Below, one piece after another: positions 1-7,081 of a stretch of DNA of 24,287 bases. The notes beneath the pieces were generated by a model. The model was given only the letters and a program-made list of their open reading frames with translations. It did not search any database and had not been told where the DNA came from. Each line of letters opens with the position of its first letter. Within the stretch, counting starts at the first letter, position 1. Position numbers and translations under genes: made by a program. This stretch comes from a virus, in IMG/VR virus record IMGVR_UViG_3300021519_000073, positions 1-24,287 of that record; one strand, 5' to 3'.

Positions 1-2
1 AA

Positions 3-1019
3 ATTAAAATTGGTAATTATCGTAATACAGTAGTTCGTGATGTAGTGTTTACCCTTGTAAAAGGTTTTCAAACAGGCGCCAAAGGAGGCTATGTGACTGT
101 AAATGCTGGAGGCTATTTTGGCCCCGAAGTACCAGAAGTAGTTCGTGTTCGTGTAGATTCAATCGAAGATATTGAGTTTACTAATGAATCTGTTTCTATG
201 GCAGATTTTGTTGCACCTATTGTTACTCCTGTGGTTGCTGTAGAAACTGACGAAGAAGTTATGAACCGTATTGAAGAACGGTTTGAAGTTTTACAACAGA
301 TGACTCGTGCCACAATTTCTGGAGATGTCCGTGCTATGATTGTAGTTGGCCCTCCGGGTGTTGGTAAGTCATATGGTGTTGAATTTGAACTTGAAAAGTC
401 TGGCTTATTTGAGCGTATTTCAGGTAGAAAGATCAAGTATGAAATCGTTAAAGGTGCAATGACTCCAATTGGATTGTATTGTACACTATACAAAAATTCA
501 GACAAGAACAATGTTTTGGTTTTTGATGACTGCGATGCGGTATTCCAAGATGATTTATCCCTAAACATTCTAAAGGCCGCACTGGACTCTGGTAAAAAGC
601 GTAAGATTTGCTGGAATAGTGATAGTAGTATGTTGCGTCGCGAAGGTGTTCCTGATAGTTTTGACTTTAAGGGTGGTGCAATTTTTATTACCAACTTGAA
701 GTTTGACCACTTAAAAAGTAAGCGTATGCAAGATCACTTGGAAGCATTGCAAAGTCGCTGTCACTTTTTGGACCTTACCCTTAACACCATGCGTGATAAG
801 TTTTTGCGTATTAAGCAGATTTTCCGTCAAGGTCAATTGTTTAATGACTACGATTTTACACCAGAACAAGGTGACGAAATCTTGGCATTTATGGATGAGA
901 ATAAAGATCGTTTGCGTGAAATGAGTTTGCGTATGGCACTTAAACTTGCAGATTTAACCAAAGTTTCTAGTGACAATTGGAAGTCATTGGCTCGTAGTAC
1001 TTGTATGAAACATAGTTAA
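3..1019 (+). CDS. AAA+ family ATPase, 5' end cut by the window edge
   Basis: The reading frame is open from base 3 with no stop, so the gene begins before the window; the GTG at 45 is probably an internal valine. Counting from that GTG, a Walker A motif (GPPGVGKS) lies at residues 102-109 and a Walker B motif (VLVFDDCD) at 157-164, both typical of AAA+ P-loop ATPases. About 100 residues precede the ATPase core and form a beta-rich, glycine- and valine-rich segment of unknown role. The helical C-terminal part (about 265-324) resembles an AAA+ lid. Substrate is unknown: it could remodel protein or act in DNA replication. The next gene follows after one base, so the two are probably co-transcribed. 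ATPase assignment is secure; cellular role is not. Confidence 0.85.
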   Translation: MKIGNYRNTVVRDVVFTLVKGFQTGAKGGYVTVNAGGYFGPEVPEVVRVRVDSIEDIEFTNESVSMADFVAPIVTPVVAVETDEEVMNRIEERFEVLQQMTRATISGDVRAMIVVGPPGVGKSYGVEFELEKSGLFERISGRKIKYEIVKGAMTPIGLYCTLYKNSDKNNVLVFDDCDAVFQDDLSLNILKAALDSGKKRKICWNSDSSMLRREGVPDSFDFKGGAIFITNLKFDHLKSKRMQDHLEALQSRCHFLDLTLNTMRDKFLRIKQIFRQGQLFNDYDFTPEQGDEILAFMDENKDRLREMSLRMALKLADLTKVSSDNWKSLARSTCMKHS

Positions 1020-1020
1020 C

Positions 1021-1236
1021 ATGATTGACGATTTTAAATTACGAGCTGGCATTCAAGACAATCCAGACCAAGAAGGATTAGACTTGTTTGCCCAGCTGAT
1101 CATACAAGAGTGTGCCGACTTAGCTTATAGCTATACTATCTTTGGTCGAGGAAGGCCATGGAACTTGATTATCAAAGAGCATTTTGGTCAGACTATTGTT
1201 GATACGGATATACCACCTTATCTTAGAAATTTATAG
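1021..1236 (+). CDS. small hypothetical protein, 71 aa
   Basis: The ATG lies one base after the stop codon of the AAA+ ATPase gene, so translation is probably coupled to it. The product is a 71-residue, mildly acidic protein without signal peptide or membrane segment. It has a helical look in its first half (residues 13-36) and a basic turn near residues 43-48 (GRGRPW). I recognise no family. It is the last gene before a terminator, which places it at the end of the transcription unit that carries the ATPase. Confidence 0.65.
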   Translation: MIDDFKLRAGIQDNPDQEGLDLFAQLIIQECADLAYSYTIFGRGRPWNLIIKEHFGQTIVDTDIPPYLRNL

Positions 1237-1330
1237 TACTTGGTTGCACAAACTAAGTATTTAGGTAGCTCCTGGAACGCTAAAACCGTTCCACTTTATC
1301 CGGTACCCCTAAAAAGGTACCGGTTTTTTT
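1235..1330 (+). ncRNA. cluster of three stem-loops after gene 1021 (3' UTR or possible small RNA)
   Basis: Three consecutive hairpins fill this gene-free stretch. The first pairs 1235-1245 with 1251-1261 (11 pairs including G-U, loop gcaca) and starts inside the stop codon. The second pairs GGAACG at 1274-1279 with CGTTCC at 1287-1292. The third is the terminator at 1300-1323. A 3' UTR that protects the mRNA end is the simple reading; a processed small RNA is possible. Confidence 0.4.
1300..1330 (+). terminator. strong intrinsic terminator
   Basis: A perfect 8-bp stem, CCGGTACC (1300-1307) with GGTACCGG (1316-1323), has an 8-base loop and is followed by seven T (1324-1330). This is a textbook Rho-independent terminator and ends the ATPase transcription unit before the radical SAM gene. 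Confidence 0.92.
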
Positions 1331-1345
1331 GCTCTTTGCATACTA

Positions 1346-1353
1346 AGTATAAA
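1346..1353 (+). promoter_or_regulatory. possible degenerate late promoter upstream of the radical SAM gene
   Basis: The bases around 1348-1354 read TATAAAC, one or two changes from the T4 late box TATAAATA. It lies just after the terminator and about 30 bases before the ATG at 1387, with a weak AAGG Shine-Dalgarno site between them. No sigma70 pair with good spacing was seen. Weak call. Confidence 0.25.
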
Positions 1354-1386
1354 CAGCAGTTGAACAATTAATTAAGGTTTAATTTA

Positions 1387-2871
1387 ATGAGAGATGTAGT
1401 ACTTTGGAACACTGGGCCTACTGGCACGGATATGCATGCATTTACTTTATATAGAACATTAGGCTCTTATAAAATTGCACATTCGGTTCGCAACGCAGGA
1501 TTCACAGCCCAAGTAATTGACCATTATATGCGTATGACTGAAGAACAGTTGTATTCTTGTACTAGAAAATTTGTTGACAAAAATACAGTAGCTATAGGAA
1601 TTAGTACAACTTTTTCTCTCGGAAATGGAGTAAATCAATTTCCCGATGCAGTGATAAATGTTTTTAATAAATTAAAGGAAGAGTTTCCGCAGTTAGAACT
1701 TGTACTAGGCGGATATAATATTAATTCCTTAAAACATTTTAAAAAACCATTTAATACAAAATGTGTGCATGCTGTAATTAATTACGGTGAAAATATATTC
1801 TTAGATTTAATAAAGCATTTTAAAAAATTAGGACCCACTCCTCGCGGAAACTTAACAACCTACAACAAACAATATATGTTAGTATACAATCAAGCTGTAG
1901 AAGAAAAATATAATATTGAAGTAGATGATTTTAAATTTACTGATCAAGATTGTATTATGCCTAACGAAACTTTACCCATTGAAATAAGTAGGGGCTGTAT
2001 TTTTAAATGTAAATTTTGTAATCATCTCATGTTAGGAAGATCTAAATTAGATTATCTTAGAAATTTTGAATTAGTTAAAGAAGAGATGTTGAATAATTAC
2101 AATAAATGGGGTATAACCAATTACTATGTTATTTGCGATACGTTTAACGATACAGAAATTAAAATGCAGGCATGGCATCAAATGATTTCTAGTTTACCTT
2201 TTAAAATTAATTATACTGCATATCTTAGAGCCGACCTACTAGATAAGTTTCCGGATGTGCCATACATTCTGTTAGAAACGGGATTATTAAGTGCATTCCA
2301 CGGAATTGAAACTTTAGGAGTCGAAGGATCAAAAGTAATTGGTAAAGGATGGAGCGGCAAGAGTGCTAGAAATTATATTCCAAAACTATATAGCGATATT
2401 TGGAAAGGTAAAATATACCAAACTTTAAGTTTTATTGTTGGCCTTCCAGGAGACACAAGGGAATCATTCTATGAGACCGCAGACTGGTTTAAATCTAATG
2501 GTCTATATCATATGGCACTTCATAGCTTGGGCATACGCAATAATTGGGTTAATAAGAATCCTAGCGAATTTGACAGAGATGCTGAAAAATACGGGTATAT
2601 TTTTACAGATCCAAAAGACCCACAACAATGGAAAACCGATTATTGGACCTTAAGAGAAGCTACCGAGTTTTCTCAGACACTTGAAAAATACATAGGAACA
2701 GATAGTGCTAGGTACGGATCGTGGACCATGATGCATTTATTACAATACGGAGCAGATAAATCCAAATTTGATAAAAAAATAGTACATACCAAAGATATGG
2801 AACCGGATGTGTTTATACCAGCATCTAAAAAATTTCTACAAGACTATATATCTAAAATACTAGCGTTATAA
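1387..2871 (+). CDS. radical SAM enzyme with N-terminal Rossmann-like (B12-binding-type) domain
   Basis: The product has 494 residues. The radical SAM cluster motif CxxxCxxC is at C204, C208 and C211 (GCIFKCKFC), preceded by PIEISRG, which is typical of the family; it should bind a 4Fe-4S cluster and cleave S-adenosylmethionine. Residues about 30-150 look like the Rossmann domain found before the barrel in B12-binding radical SAM proteins (VAIGISTTFS, LVLGGYN, INYGE), although I do not see a clear DxHxxG cobalamin motif. A conserved-looking IVGLPGDTRESF segment lies near 350-365. The gene has more A/T-ending codons (TTA, AAA, ATA) than its neighbours and lies alone between a terminator and the uvsW promoter, as expected of a cargo gene. 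Substrate is unknown. Confidence 0.88.
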   Translation: MRDVVLWNTGPTGTDMHAFTLYRTLGSYKIAHSVRNAGFTAQVIDHYMRMTEEQLYSCTRKFVDKNTVAIGISTTFSLGNGVNQFPDAVINVFNKLKEEFPQLELVLGGYNINSLKHFKKPFNTKCVHAVINYGENIFLDLIKHFKKLGPTPRGNLTTYNKQYMLVYNQAVEEKYNIEVDDFKFTDQDCIMPNETLPIEISRGCIFKCKFCNHLMLGRSKLDYLRNFELVKEEMLNNYNKWGITNYYVICDTFNDTEIKMQAWHQMISSLPFKINYTAYLRADLLDKFPDVPYILLETGLLSAFHGIETLGVEGSKVIGKGWSGKSARNYIPKLYSDIWKGKIYQTLSFIVGLPGDTRESFYETADWFKSNGLYHMALHSLGIRNNWVNKNPSEFDRDAEKYGYIFTDPKDPQQWKTDYWTLREATEFSQTLEKYIGTDSARYGSWTMMHLLQYGADKSKFDKKIVHTKDMEPDVFIPASKKFLQDYISKILAL

Positions 2872-2904
2872 TTTTTGGTAACATTTTTACGGTAAGGTTT
2901 TCTC

Positions 2905-2933
2905 TTGACTGTTTACCCATTTGATGCTATAAT
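2905..2933 (+). promoter_or_regulatory. sigma70-type promoter of uvsW, leaderless
   Basis: The -35 element TTGACT (2905-2910) and the -10 element TATAAT (2928-2933), preceded by TGC, are 17 bases apart. The uvsW ATG at 2940 starts exactly 6 bases after the -10 element, where transcription should start, and no Shine-Dalgarno site is present. Confidence 0.85.
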
Positions 2934-2939
2934 ATTACT

Positions 2940-4400
2940 ATGAGAACTGCTACGATTATAATCCGTGATGAAGTAAACATTAAAATTGAAGGTCTTGAAC
3001 TCGATGCCCGGAGGGCTTTGGTCAATGCTTTTAAATATGATGTTCCGGGTGCCCGTTATTTGCCAGCAGTTAGACTTGGTCGATGGGATGGTAAGATAAG
3101 TTATTTCCAACTCGGCGGTAGTACCTTTGTAAATTTATTACCAGAAATTATTCCTATATTAGAAAAGTTTAACTATGATATTGAGCTTGACGATCAGCGC
3201 AATTATTCTACTTCTTTTGATTTTGAGCGAGTAGCCGAAGACACATTTAAACATATTATGTGGCCTAAGACTCATCCAATGGAGGGTCAGCCTATCTTGA
3301 TGCGTGATTATCAAGTTGAAATTATTAATAATTTTCTTGAAAATCCACAATGTATTCAGGAAATTGCCACGGGCGCTGGTAAAACAATTATTACCGCGGC
3401 ATTAAGTAATGCGGTAGCACCATATGGTCGTACCATTATTATTGTACCTAATAAAAGTTTAGTAACGCAAACAGAAAAAGATTATATCAATATGGAACAA
3501 GATGTTGGTGTATTCTTCGGAGATAGAAAAGAATTTGGTCGCCAGCATACTATTTGTACTTGGCAAAGTCTAAATGTCTTATTAAAAAATACAAAAAATT
3601 CAGTTGGGGATGTTACTATTAACGAGTTTCTTGAAGATGTTGTTTGTGTTATTGTCGACGAAGTCCATATGGCCAAAGCAGATGCATTAAAGACATTGCT
3701 CACAGGAGTCATGAGCCGTATTCCTATTCGATGGGGATTAACAGGAACTATACCTAAAGAACCATTTGAGTTTCAAGCACTAAAATGTAGTCTTGGTCCA
3801 GTTATTAATCATCTTAGTGCCAGCGAACTGCAAGATCGCGGAGTACTAGCACAATGTCATGTAAATATTGTACAACTAGTAGACCATGCAGAGTTTACCA
3901 ACTATCAAAGCGAGTTAAAGTTCTTATTAGAGGAACCTGACAGACTGGATACTATTGCTAACCTAATTCGACAAGTTAATTTAACTGGCAATACACTAGT
4001 TTTAGTTGACCGTATTGCGGCCGGGCAAGGTATTATAGAACGCCTGGGTGACAATGCAGTTATGGTCAGTGGAGCAACAAAAGCAAAGGCAAGACAAGAT
4101 GAATATGACGAAGTGGCAGAGGCGACTGGAAAAATTATTGTGGCTACCTACGGTGTTGCTGCTGTTGGTATTAATATACCCCGTATCTTTAATCTTGTTC
4201 TTATTGAACCTGGTAAATCTTTTGTTAGGGTTATACAATCGATTGGGCGTGGCATACGCAAAGCGGAAGACAAAGACCATGTCCAAATCTGGGATGTAAC
4301 TAGCACCTGTAAATTTGCCAAACGCCACCTGACCAAACGCAAGGTTTTTTATCGAGAAGCCAACTACCCATTCACACAAGAAAAGTTAGAATGGAAATAG
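2940..4400 (+). CDS. uvsW: UvsW-type superfamily 2 DNA/RNA helicase
   Basis: The protein has 486 residues, close to T4 UvsW. Helicase motifs are clear: motif I ATGAGKT (143-149), motif II DEVH (240-243), motif III GLTGT (266-270) and motif VI QSIGRGIRK (433-441). The N-terminal about 90 residues match the small DNA-binding domain of T4 UvsW in layout, with the characteristic GRWDGKI segment at 47-53. In T4, UvsW unwinds branched DNA and R-loops, restarts stalled forks and helps switch from origin-dependent to recombination-dependent replication. The gene has its own sigma70-type promoter with the ATG at the predicted transcription start. The next promoter and gene follow immediately. Confidence 0.93.
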   Translation: MRTATIIIRDEVNIKIEGLELDARRALVNAFKYDVPGARYLPAVRLGRWDGKISYFQLGGSTFVNLLPEIIPILEKFNYDIELDDQRNYSTSFDFERVAEDTFKHIMWPKTHPMEGQPILMRDYQVEIINNFLENPQCIQEIATGAGKTIITAALSNAVAPYGRTIIIVPNKSLVTQTEKDYINMEQDVGVFFGDRKEFGRQHTICTWQSLNVLLKNTKNSVGDVTINEFLEDVVCVIVDEVHMAKADALKTLLTGVMSRIPIRWGLTGTIPKEPFEFQALKCSLGPVINHLSASELQDRGVLAQCHVNIVQLVDHAEFTNYQSELKFLLEEPDRLDTIANLIRQVNLTGNTLVLVDRIAAGQGIIERLGDNAVMVSGATKAKARQDEYDEVAEATGKIIVATYGVAAVGINIPRIFNLVLIEPGKSFVRVIQSIGRGIRKAEDKDHVQIWDVTSTCKFAKRHLTKRKVFYREANYPFTQEKLEWK

Positions 4401-4405
4401 GATGG

Positions 4406-4434
4406 TTGCATTATTTAAATCAAGGCTGTATAAT
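4406..4434 (+). promoter_or_regulatory. sigma70-type promoter of the 4441-6654 operon, leaderless
   Basis: TTGCAT (4406-4411), a 17-base spacer and TATAAT (4429-4434) precede the ATG at 4441 by exactly 6 bases. No Shine-Dalgarno site is in range. The promoter begins just after the uvsW stop codon. Confidence 0.83.
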
Positions 4435-4440
4435 AACACT

Positions 4441-4941
4441 ATGCGAATTCTAACTTTAGACAACACTCCGTACGATCTCGATCATCTTCCAGAAGAAATA
4501 GATGATATGAGATTTGCCATACTTGATAATTCAAATCCATTGGATCCAGATTATCATTATATTCCATTAATCTTTCTAGAAAATTTTAATGCGCCAGCTT
4601 TGGTATTACGCATCGGCGACTATCGTGTGCGTATGCCCGTAGATTGGCAACTACTTATCGGCGAACCGGACCTTGGAGACCTAGAGGTTATCCCACTGTC
4701 GGCATTGAATGATCGCGGATTCAAAGCATTTCAATTCAATCCACTAACTTCATTTCGTCCAAGTTTTTTAGATGTAGAAATACTCGATGTTTATCAAGAT
4801 GTTGCGTGGTATGCTCCTAAGTTAAAGAATGGGCAGATGTTATGTGTACCATTAGGCGAAGGTAAAAAGCCCGACTGTGTGTATTTTGTTAAAGACATTA
4901 GTCGCAACTGTGAAATTGTAGATTATAATAAGGCATTCTAG
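4441..4941 (+). CDS. conserved-looking hypothetical protein, 166 aa
   Basis: I start the gene at ATG 4441 rather than at an upstream in-frame ATG (4402), because the earlier start would lie upstream of the promoter that should drive this gene. The product is about 166 residues, acidic, rich in aromatic and proline residues, with no membrane segment. It contains a strongly folded-looking middle (FNAPALVLRIGDYRVRMPVDW) of alternating beta strands and ends in EIVDYNKAF. It resembles hypothetical proteins of aquatic T4-like phages, but I know no function. It heads a four-gene operon in which the genes overlap by 1-4 bases, so it probably works with or is co-regulated with replication or late-transcription functions. 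Confidence 0.75.
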   Translation: MRILTLDNTPYDLDHLPEEIDDMRFAILDNSNPLDPDYHYIPLIFLENFNAPALVLRIGDYRVRMPVDWQLLIGEPDLGDLEVIPLSALNDRGFKAFQFNPLTSFRPSFLDVEILDVYQDVAWYAPKLKNGQMLCVPLGEGKKPDCVYFVKDISRNCEIVDYNKAF

Positions 4942-5402
4942 TGGATAAGTTAAGCATTAACAATGAAATGGCACAGCTTGATCGAAAAAATCGTGCGTTT
5001 TATGATGAACTTACTGACGAAGAAAAGAAAAAGTTTAGTAATTTTCTTATGATTCGATATGGCAGTAGTATTGATGCCAGTAACAATCCTAGAGATAAAC
5101 TAATACAGCAATATTATCTTCAAAGCTGTAATGAAAACTTAAACAAACATTTCTTTGCCATTAATCGTCATCCAAAATTGCAATGGCTATGTGCCACAAC
5201 AATTAGTCCAGATGACGGTAATAAAAGACATGCCTGGATTGCCCCTAAGAAAAAAGAAGCAGGAGTAACAGGACTAAAAAAACAATTAAGTGAATTATTT
5301 CCCACCCTTAAAGATGACGAAATAGAGCTTATGGCAAAAATTAATACTAAAAAAGATATAGATTCTTACTTAAAATTGTTAGGACAAGAAGTTAAAAAAT
5401 GA
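4941..5402 (+). CDS. conserved hypothetical phage protein, 153 aa
   Basis: Translation appears to start at GTG 4941, whose G is the last base of the preceding gene's TAG stop, so the genes overlap by one base. The 153-residue product is charged and mostly helical. It has a K/E-rich early helix (LTDEEKKKFSNFLMIRYGS), an NKHFFAINRHPKLQWL segment and a lysine-rich stretch near residue 100, followed by a small helical C-terminal domain. The NKHFF...HPKLQWL block looks like a family found in aquatic T4-like phages. I considered the late-transcription co-activator gp33 but the C-terminus does not show the expected clamp-binding tail. Function unknown. Confidence 0.75.
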   Translation: MDKLSINNEMAQLDRKNRAFYDELTDEEKKKFSNFLMIRYGSSIDASNNPRDKLIQQYYLQSCNENLNKHFFAINRHPKLQWLCATTISPDDGNKRHAWIAPKKKEAGVTGLKKQLSELFPTLKDDEIELMAKINTKKDIDSYLKLLGQEVKK

Positions 5403-6073
5403 CCTATAAGTGTCAATACTGCAAAAAAGATTTTATTAAAGAAAGTAGTTTGGCAGTACATTCATGTGAGCCAAGACGCCGACGCATGGAAAAGGATGAA
5501 GCTGGAGTTCGACTTGGGTTTCAAGCCTATATTAAATTTTATGAATTGACCCAAGGAAGTGCCAAATTAAAAACATTTGATGATTTTGCTGACTCCCCAT
5601 ACTATAAGGCATTTGTAAAATTTGGGCGGTATTGTGTAGATATCAAAGCAATCAACCCAGCTAGGTTTGTAGAATTTGTACTAAAACAAAATAAAAAATT
5701 AGACCACTGGGCAAAAGATAGCGTCTATACCGAATATCTTTTGGAATATTTAAAAGTAGAAAATGTAAATGATGCCTTGTCAAGGGCGTTAGAATTCAGT
5801 ATCGATTGGAGCGAAAGCAGTGGACATCCAAGTCACGATTGTCTGCGATATGGCAACAACAATGCCATGGCATACGCAGTTACTACTGGTCGTATTAGTC
5901 CTTGGGTCATTTATAATTGCGAGTCAGGACAAAGATTTTTATCCGAGCTCAGTCCAGATCAAATCAGCATGGTATGGCCATATATTGATAGCGATACCTG
6001 GCAACGAAAGTTTAAAGATTATGTAGCCGATCAAGAATATGCTCGAGAAATATTAGAAAAGGCAGGTTGGTAA
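5399..6073 (+). CDS. zinc-finger-bearing hypothetical protein, 224 aa
   Basis: The start overlaps the previous stop (ATGA). The N-terminus carries a C2HC zinc-finger-like motif: C5 and C8, then H21 and C23. A short basic stretch (PRRRRM) follows. The remaining about 190 residues form a soluble, mostly helical domain with many Trp and Tyr residues and no motif I can name; it contains the segments FVKFGRYCVDIKAINP and LRYGNNNAMAY. The finger plus basic patch suggests nucleic-acid or RNA polymerase binding, which would suit an operon with uvsW upstream and a polymerase-like gene downstream, but this is inference. Similar proteins occur in aquatic T4-like phages as far as I recall. Confidence 0.78.
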   Translation: MTYKCQYCKKDFIKESSLAVHSCEPRRRRMEKDEAGVRLGFQAYIKFYELTQGSAKLKTFDDFADSPYYKAFVKFGRYCVDIKAINPARFVEFVLKQNKKLDHWAKDSVYTEYLLEYLKVENVNDALSRALEFSIDWSESSGHPSHDCLRYGNNNAMAYAVTTGRISPWVIYNCESGQRFLSELSPDQISMVWPYIDSDTWQRKFKDYVADQEYAREILEKAGW

Positions 6074-6654
6074 TGTCGGCAGATATTGATTTAGACTTAG
6101 CAGATCGCGAACAAATATTGAAACTTATTCAAGCTACTCCAGCACGACAACACCACCAAGGACAAGTACGCAGACATAATTCTGGAATTTATGTTACAGA
6201 TATTCCGTATGATCCTATAAATCAATGTGCTGCTATTGATTACGAACAAGCAGAAGAGCGTGGATATTTTAAAATTGATTTACTGAATATGTCGGTGTAT
6301 CAGCTGATTAAAAGTCCTAAACAATATCAAGAACTATTATCCAAAGATCCACCATGGGAAAGATTATGGACTGACCCAACCTGGGCAAAACAGTTAGCTC
6401 ATGTGGGTAATTATACCGCGTTATTAGAAAGCATGAAACCCGATAGTATTCCAAGAATGGCGGCTTTTATTGCTATCATTCGCCCAGGCAAAGCACACTT
6501 ACAAAATCAACCGTGGAACACAGTTTTTGACACAGTATGGGATGGTGATAGTAGTAAAGGATTTGTGTTTAAAAAGTCGCATTCAATAAGCTATGCTGCA
6601 CTGGTAGCACTACATATGAACTTGCTTAGTCAACCCGCCGAACCAGCGTTATAG
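6073..6654 (+). CDS. small protein resembling a fragment of bacterial DNA polymerase III alpha (DnaE)
   Basis: I use ATG 6073, which overlaps the previous TAA stop (TAATG), rather than a TTG two codons upstream. The product has 193 residues. Three segments in the right order look like DnaE: RRHNSGIYVTDIP (33-45, compare the HAAGVVI region), AIDYEQAEERGYFKIDLLNM (54-73, compare TQFDxxxVExxGLxKFDFLGL, with D69 at the place of the third catalytic aspartate), MKPDSIPRMAAFIAIIRPGK (121-140, compare LKP..DL.ALIALYRPGP) and FKKSHSISYAAL (166-177, compare NKSHAAAYAL). The PHP domain, the PDxDxDF motif that carries the other two catalytic aspartates, and the C-terminal domains are all missing. It should therefore not polymerise DNA by itself. 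The last 29 bases overlap the convergent gene on the minus strand. Confidence 0.72.
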   Translation: MSADIDLDLADREQILKLIQATPARQHHQGQVRRHNSGIYVTDIPYDPINQCAAIDYEQAEERGYFKIDLLNMSVYQLIKSPKQYQELLSKDPPWERLWTDPTWAKQLAHVGNYTALLESMKPDSIPRMAAFIAIIRPGKAHLQNQPWNTVFDTVWDGDSSKGFVFKKSHSISYAALVALHMNLLSQPAEPAL

Positions 6655-7003
6655 ATTTTCGCTTACTTTTTTTACGAGCAAGCTCGCTTAAACTGCATAC
6701 TGGGCCGTGTAATACTTCTAAATCTTTGTTGACAAAAGTACGCAAATATATTTTAAATGGAATCCATTCGTGTTTTAAAAATATATTGATGGGTATACTT
6801 CTATTGCTTTCCCACCACCAAATATTGGCTAATTCTAAGAATTGTTTTTTTGTTTCGAGGTCAGTGATGCTGCCAAAGTCGTAAATGGTAGTAATTATAT
6901 CATCTCGATTTTGTATAATTCCTACATATTCTGCGGAGGCGTAGGTACAAAGCGTTATAAAAGGGTATTTTTCAGCTAATTTTGTAAAGATATCATTACC
7001 CAT
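6626..7003 (-). CDS. conserved-looking hypothetical protein, 125 aa, only minus-strand gene
   Basis: This 125-residue frame has normal protein character and a T4-type late box in front of it on the minus strand. The product contains a WWWESNR.IPINIFLK block (residues about 62-77), a beta-rich first half and a basic C-terminus (ARKKSKRKSITLVRRV). I recall closely similar hypothetical proteins in aquatic T4-like phages, which is why I treat it as real rather than as an antisense frame. It converges on the polymerase-fragment gene with a 29-base overlap, and no terminator is visible between them. Function unknown; the late promoter suggests a late or virion role. Confidence 0.75.
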   Translation of the reverse strand: MGNDIFTKLAEKYPFITLCTYASAEYVGIIQNRDDIITTIYDFGSITDLETKKQFLELANIWWWESNRSIPINIFLKHEWIPFKIYLRTFVNKDLEVLHGPVCSLSELARKKSKRKSITLVRRVD

Positions 7004-7033
7004 AAATATTAGTATCGTGTTCCATATGTGAGA

Positions 7034-7041
7034 TATTTATA
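7034..7041 (-). promoter_or_regulatory. late promoter box for the minus-strand gene
   Basis: Read on the minus strand this is TATAAATA, the exact T4 late promoter consensus. It lies about 30 bases upstream of the ATG at 7003. No -35 element is needed for T4-type late promoters. Confidence 0.65.
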
Positions 7042-7067
7042 CATATGAAATAACCAATTTAATTATC

Positions 7068-7075
7068 GGTAAATA
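7068..7075 (+). promoter_or_regulatory. late promoter box of the 7082 structural gene
   Basis: GGTAAATA ends 6 bases before the ATG at 7082. T4-type late transcripts start about 5-7 bases after the box, so this mRNA would have almost no leader. No Shine-Dalgarno site is visible. The divergent minus-strand box at 7034-7041 lies 26 bases away. Confidence 0.6.
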
Positions 7076-7081
7076 ATATGT

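Noticed and set aside
45-47. GTG as start of the AAA+ ATPase
   Set aside because: The frame is open to the window edge and no Shine-Dalgarno site lies before the GTG, so the true start is probably upstream.
113-694. Long open frame on the minus strand opposite the AAA+ ATPase gene (193 codons)
   Set aside because: Its translation is low-complexity in Ser/Thr/Ile and lacks any motif, while the plus strand clearly encodes Walker motifs. It is a shadow.
4402-4440. Upstream in-frame ATG start for the 4441 gene
   Set aside because: It would lie upstream of the promoter's -35 element. ATG 4441 sits at the predicted transcription start.
4941-5402. Assignment as T4 gp33 late-transcription co-activator
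   Set aside because: Size and C-terminus do not match gp33, and I see no sliding-clamp-binding tail. Left as hypothetical.
6690-6710. CGAG/CTCG hairpin near the end of the minus-strand gene as a terminator
   Set aside because: The stem is only four pairs, lies inside the coding region, and the T tract is on the wrong side for the plus strand; on the minus strand an A tract follows.
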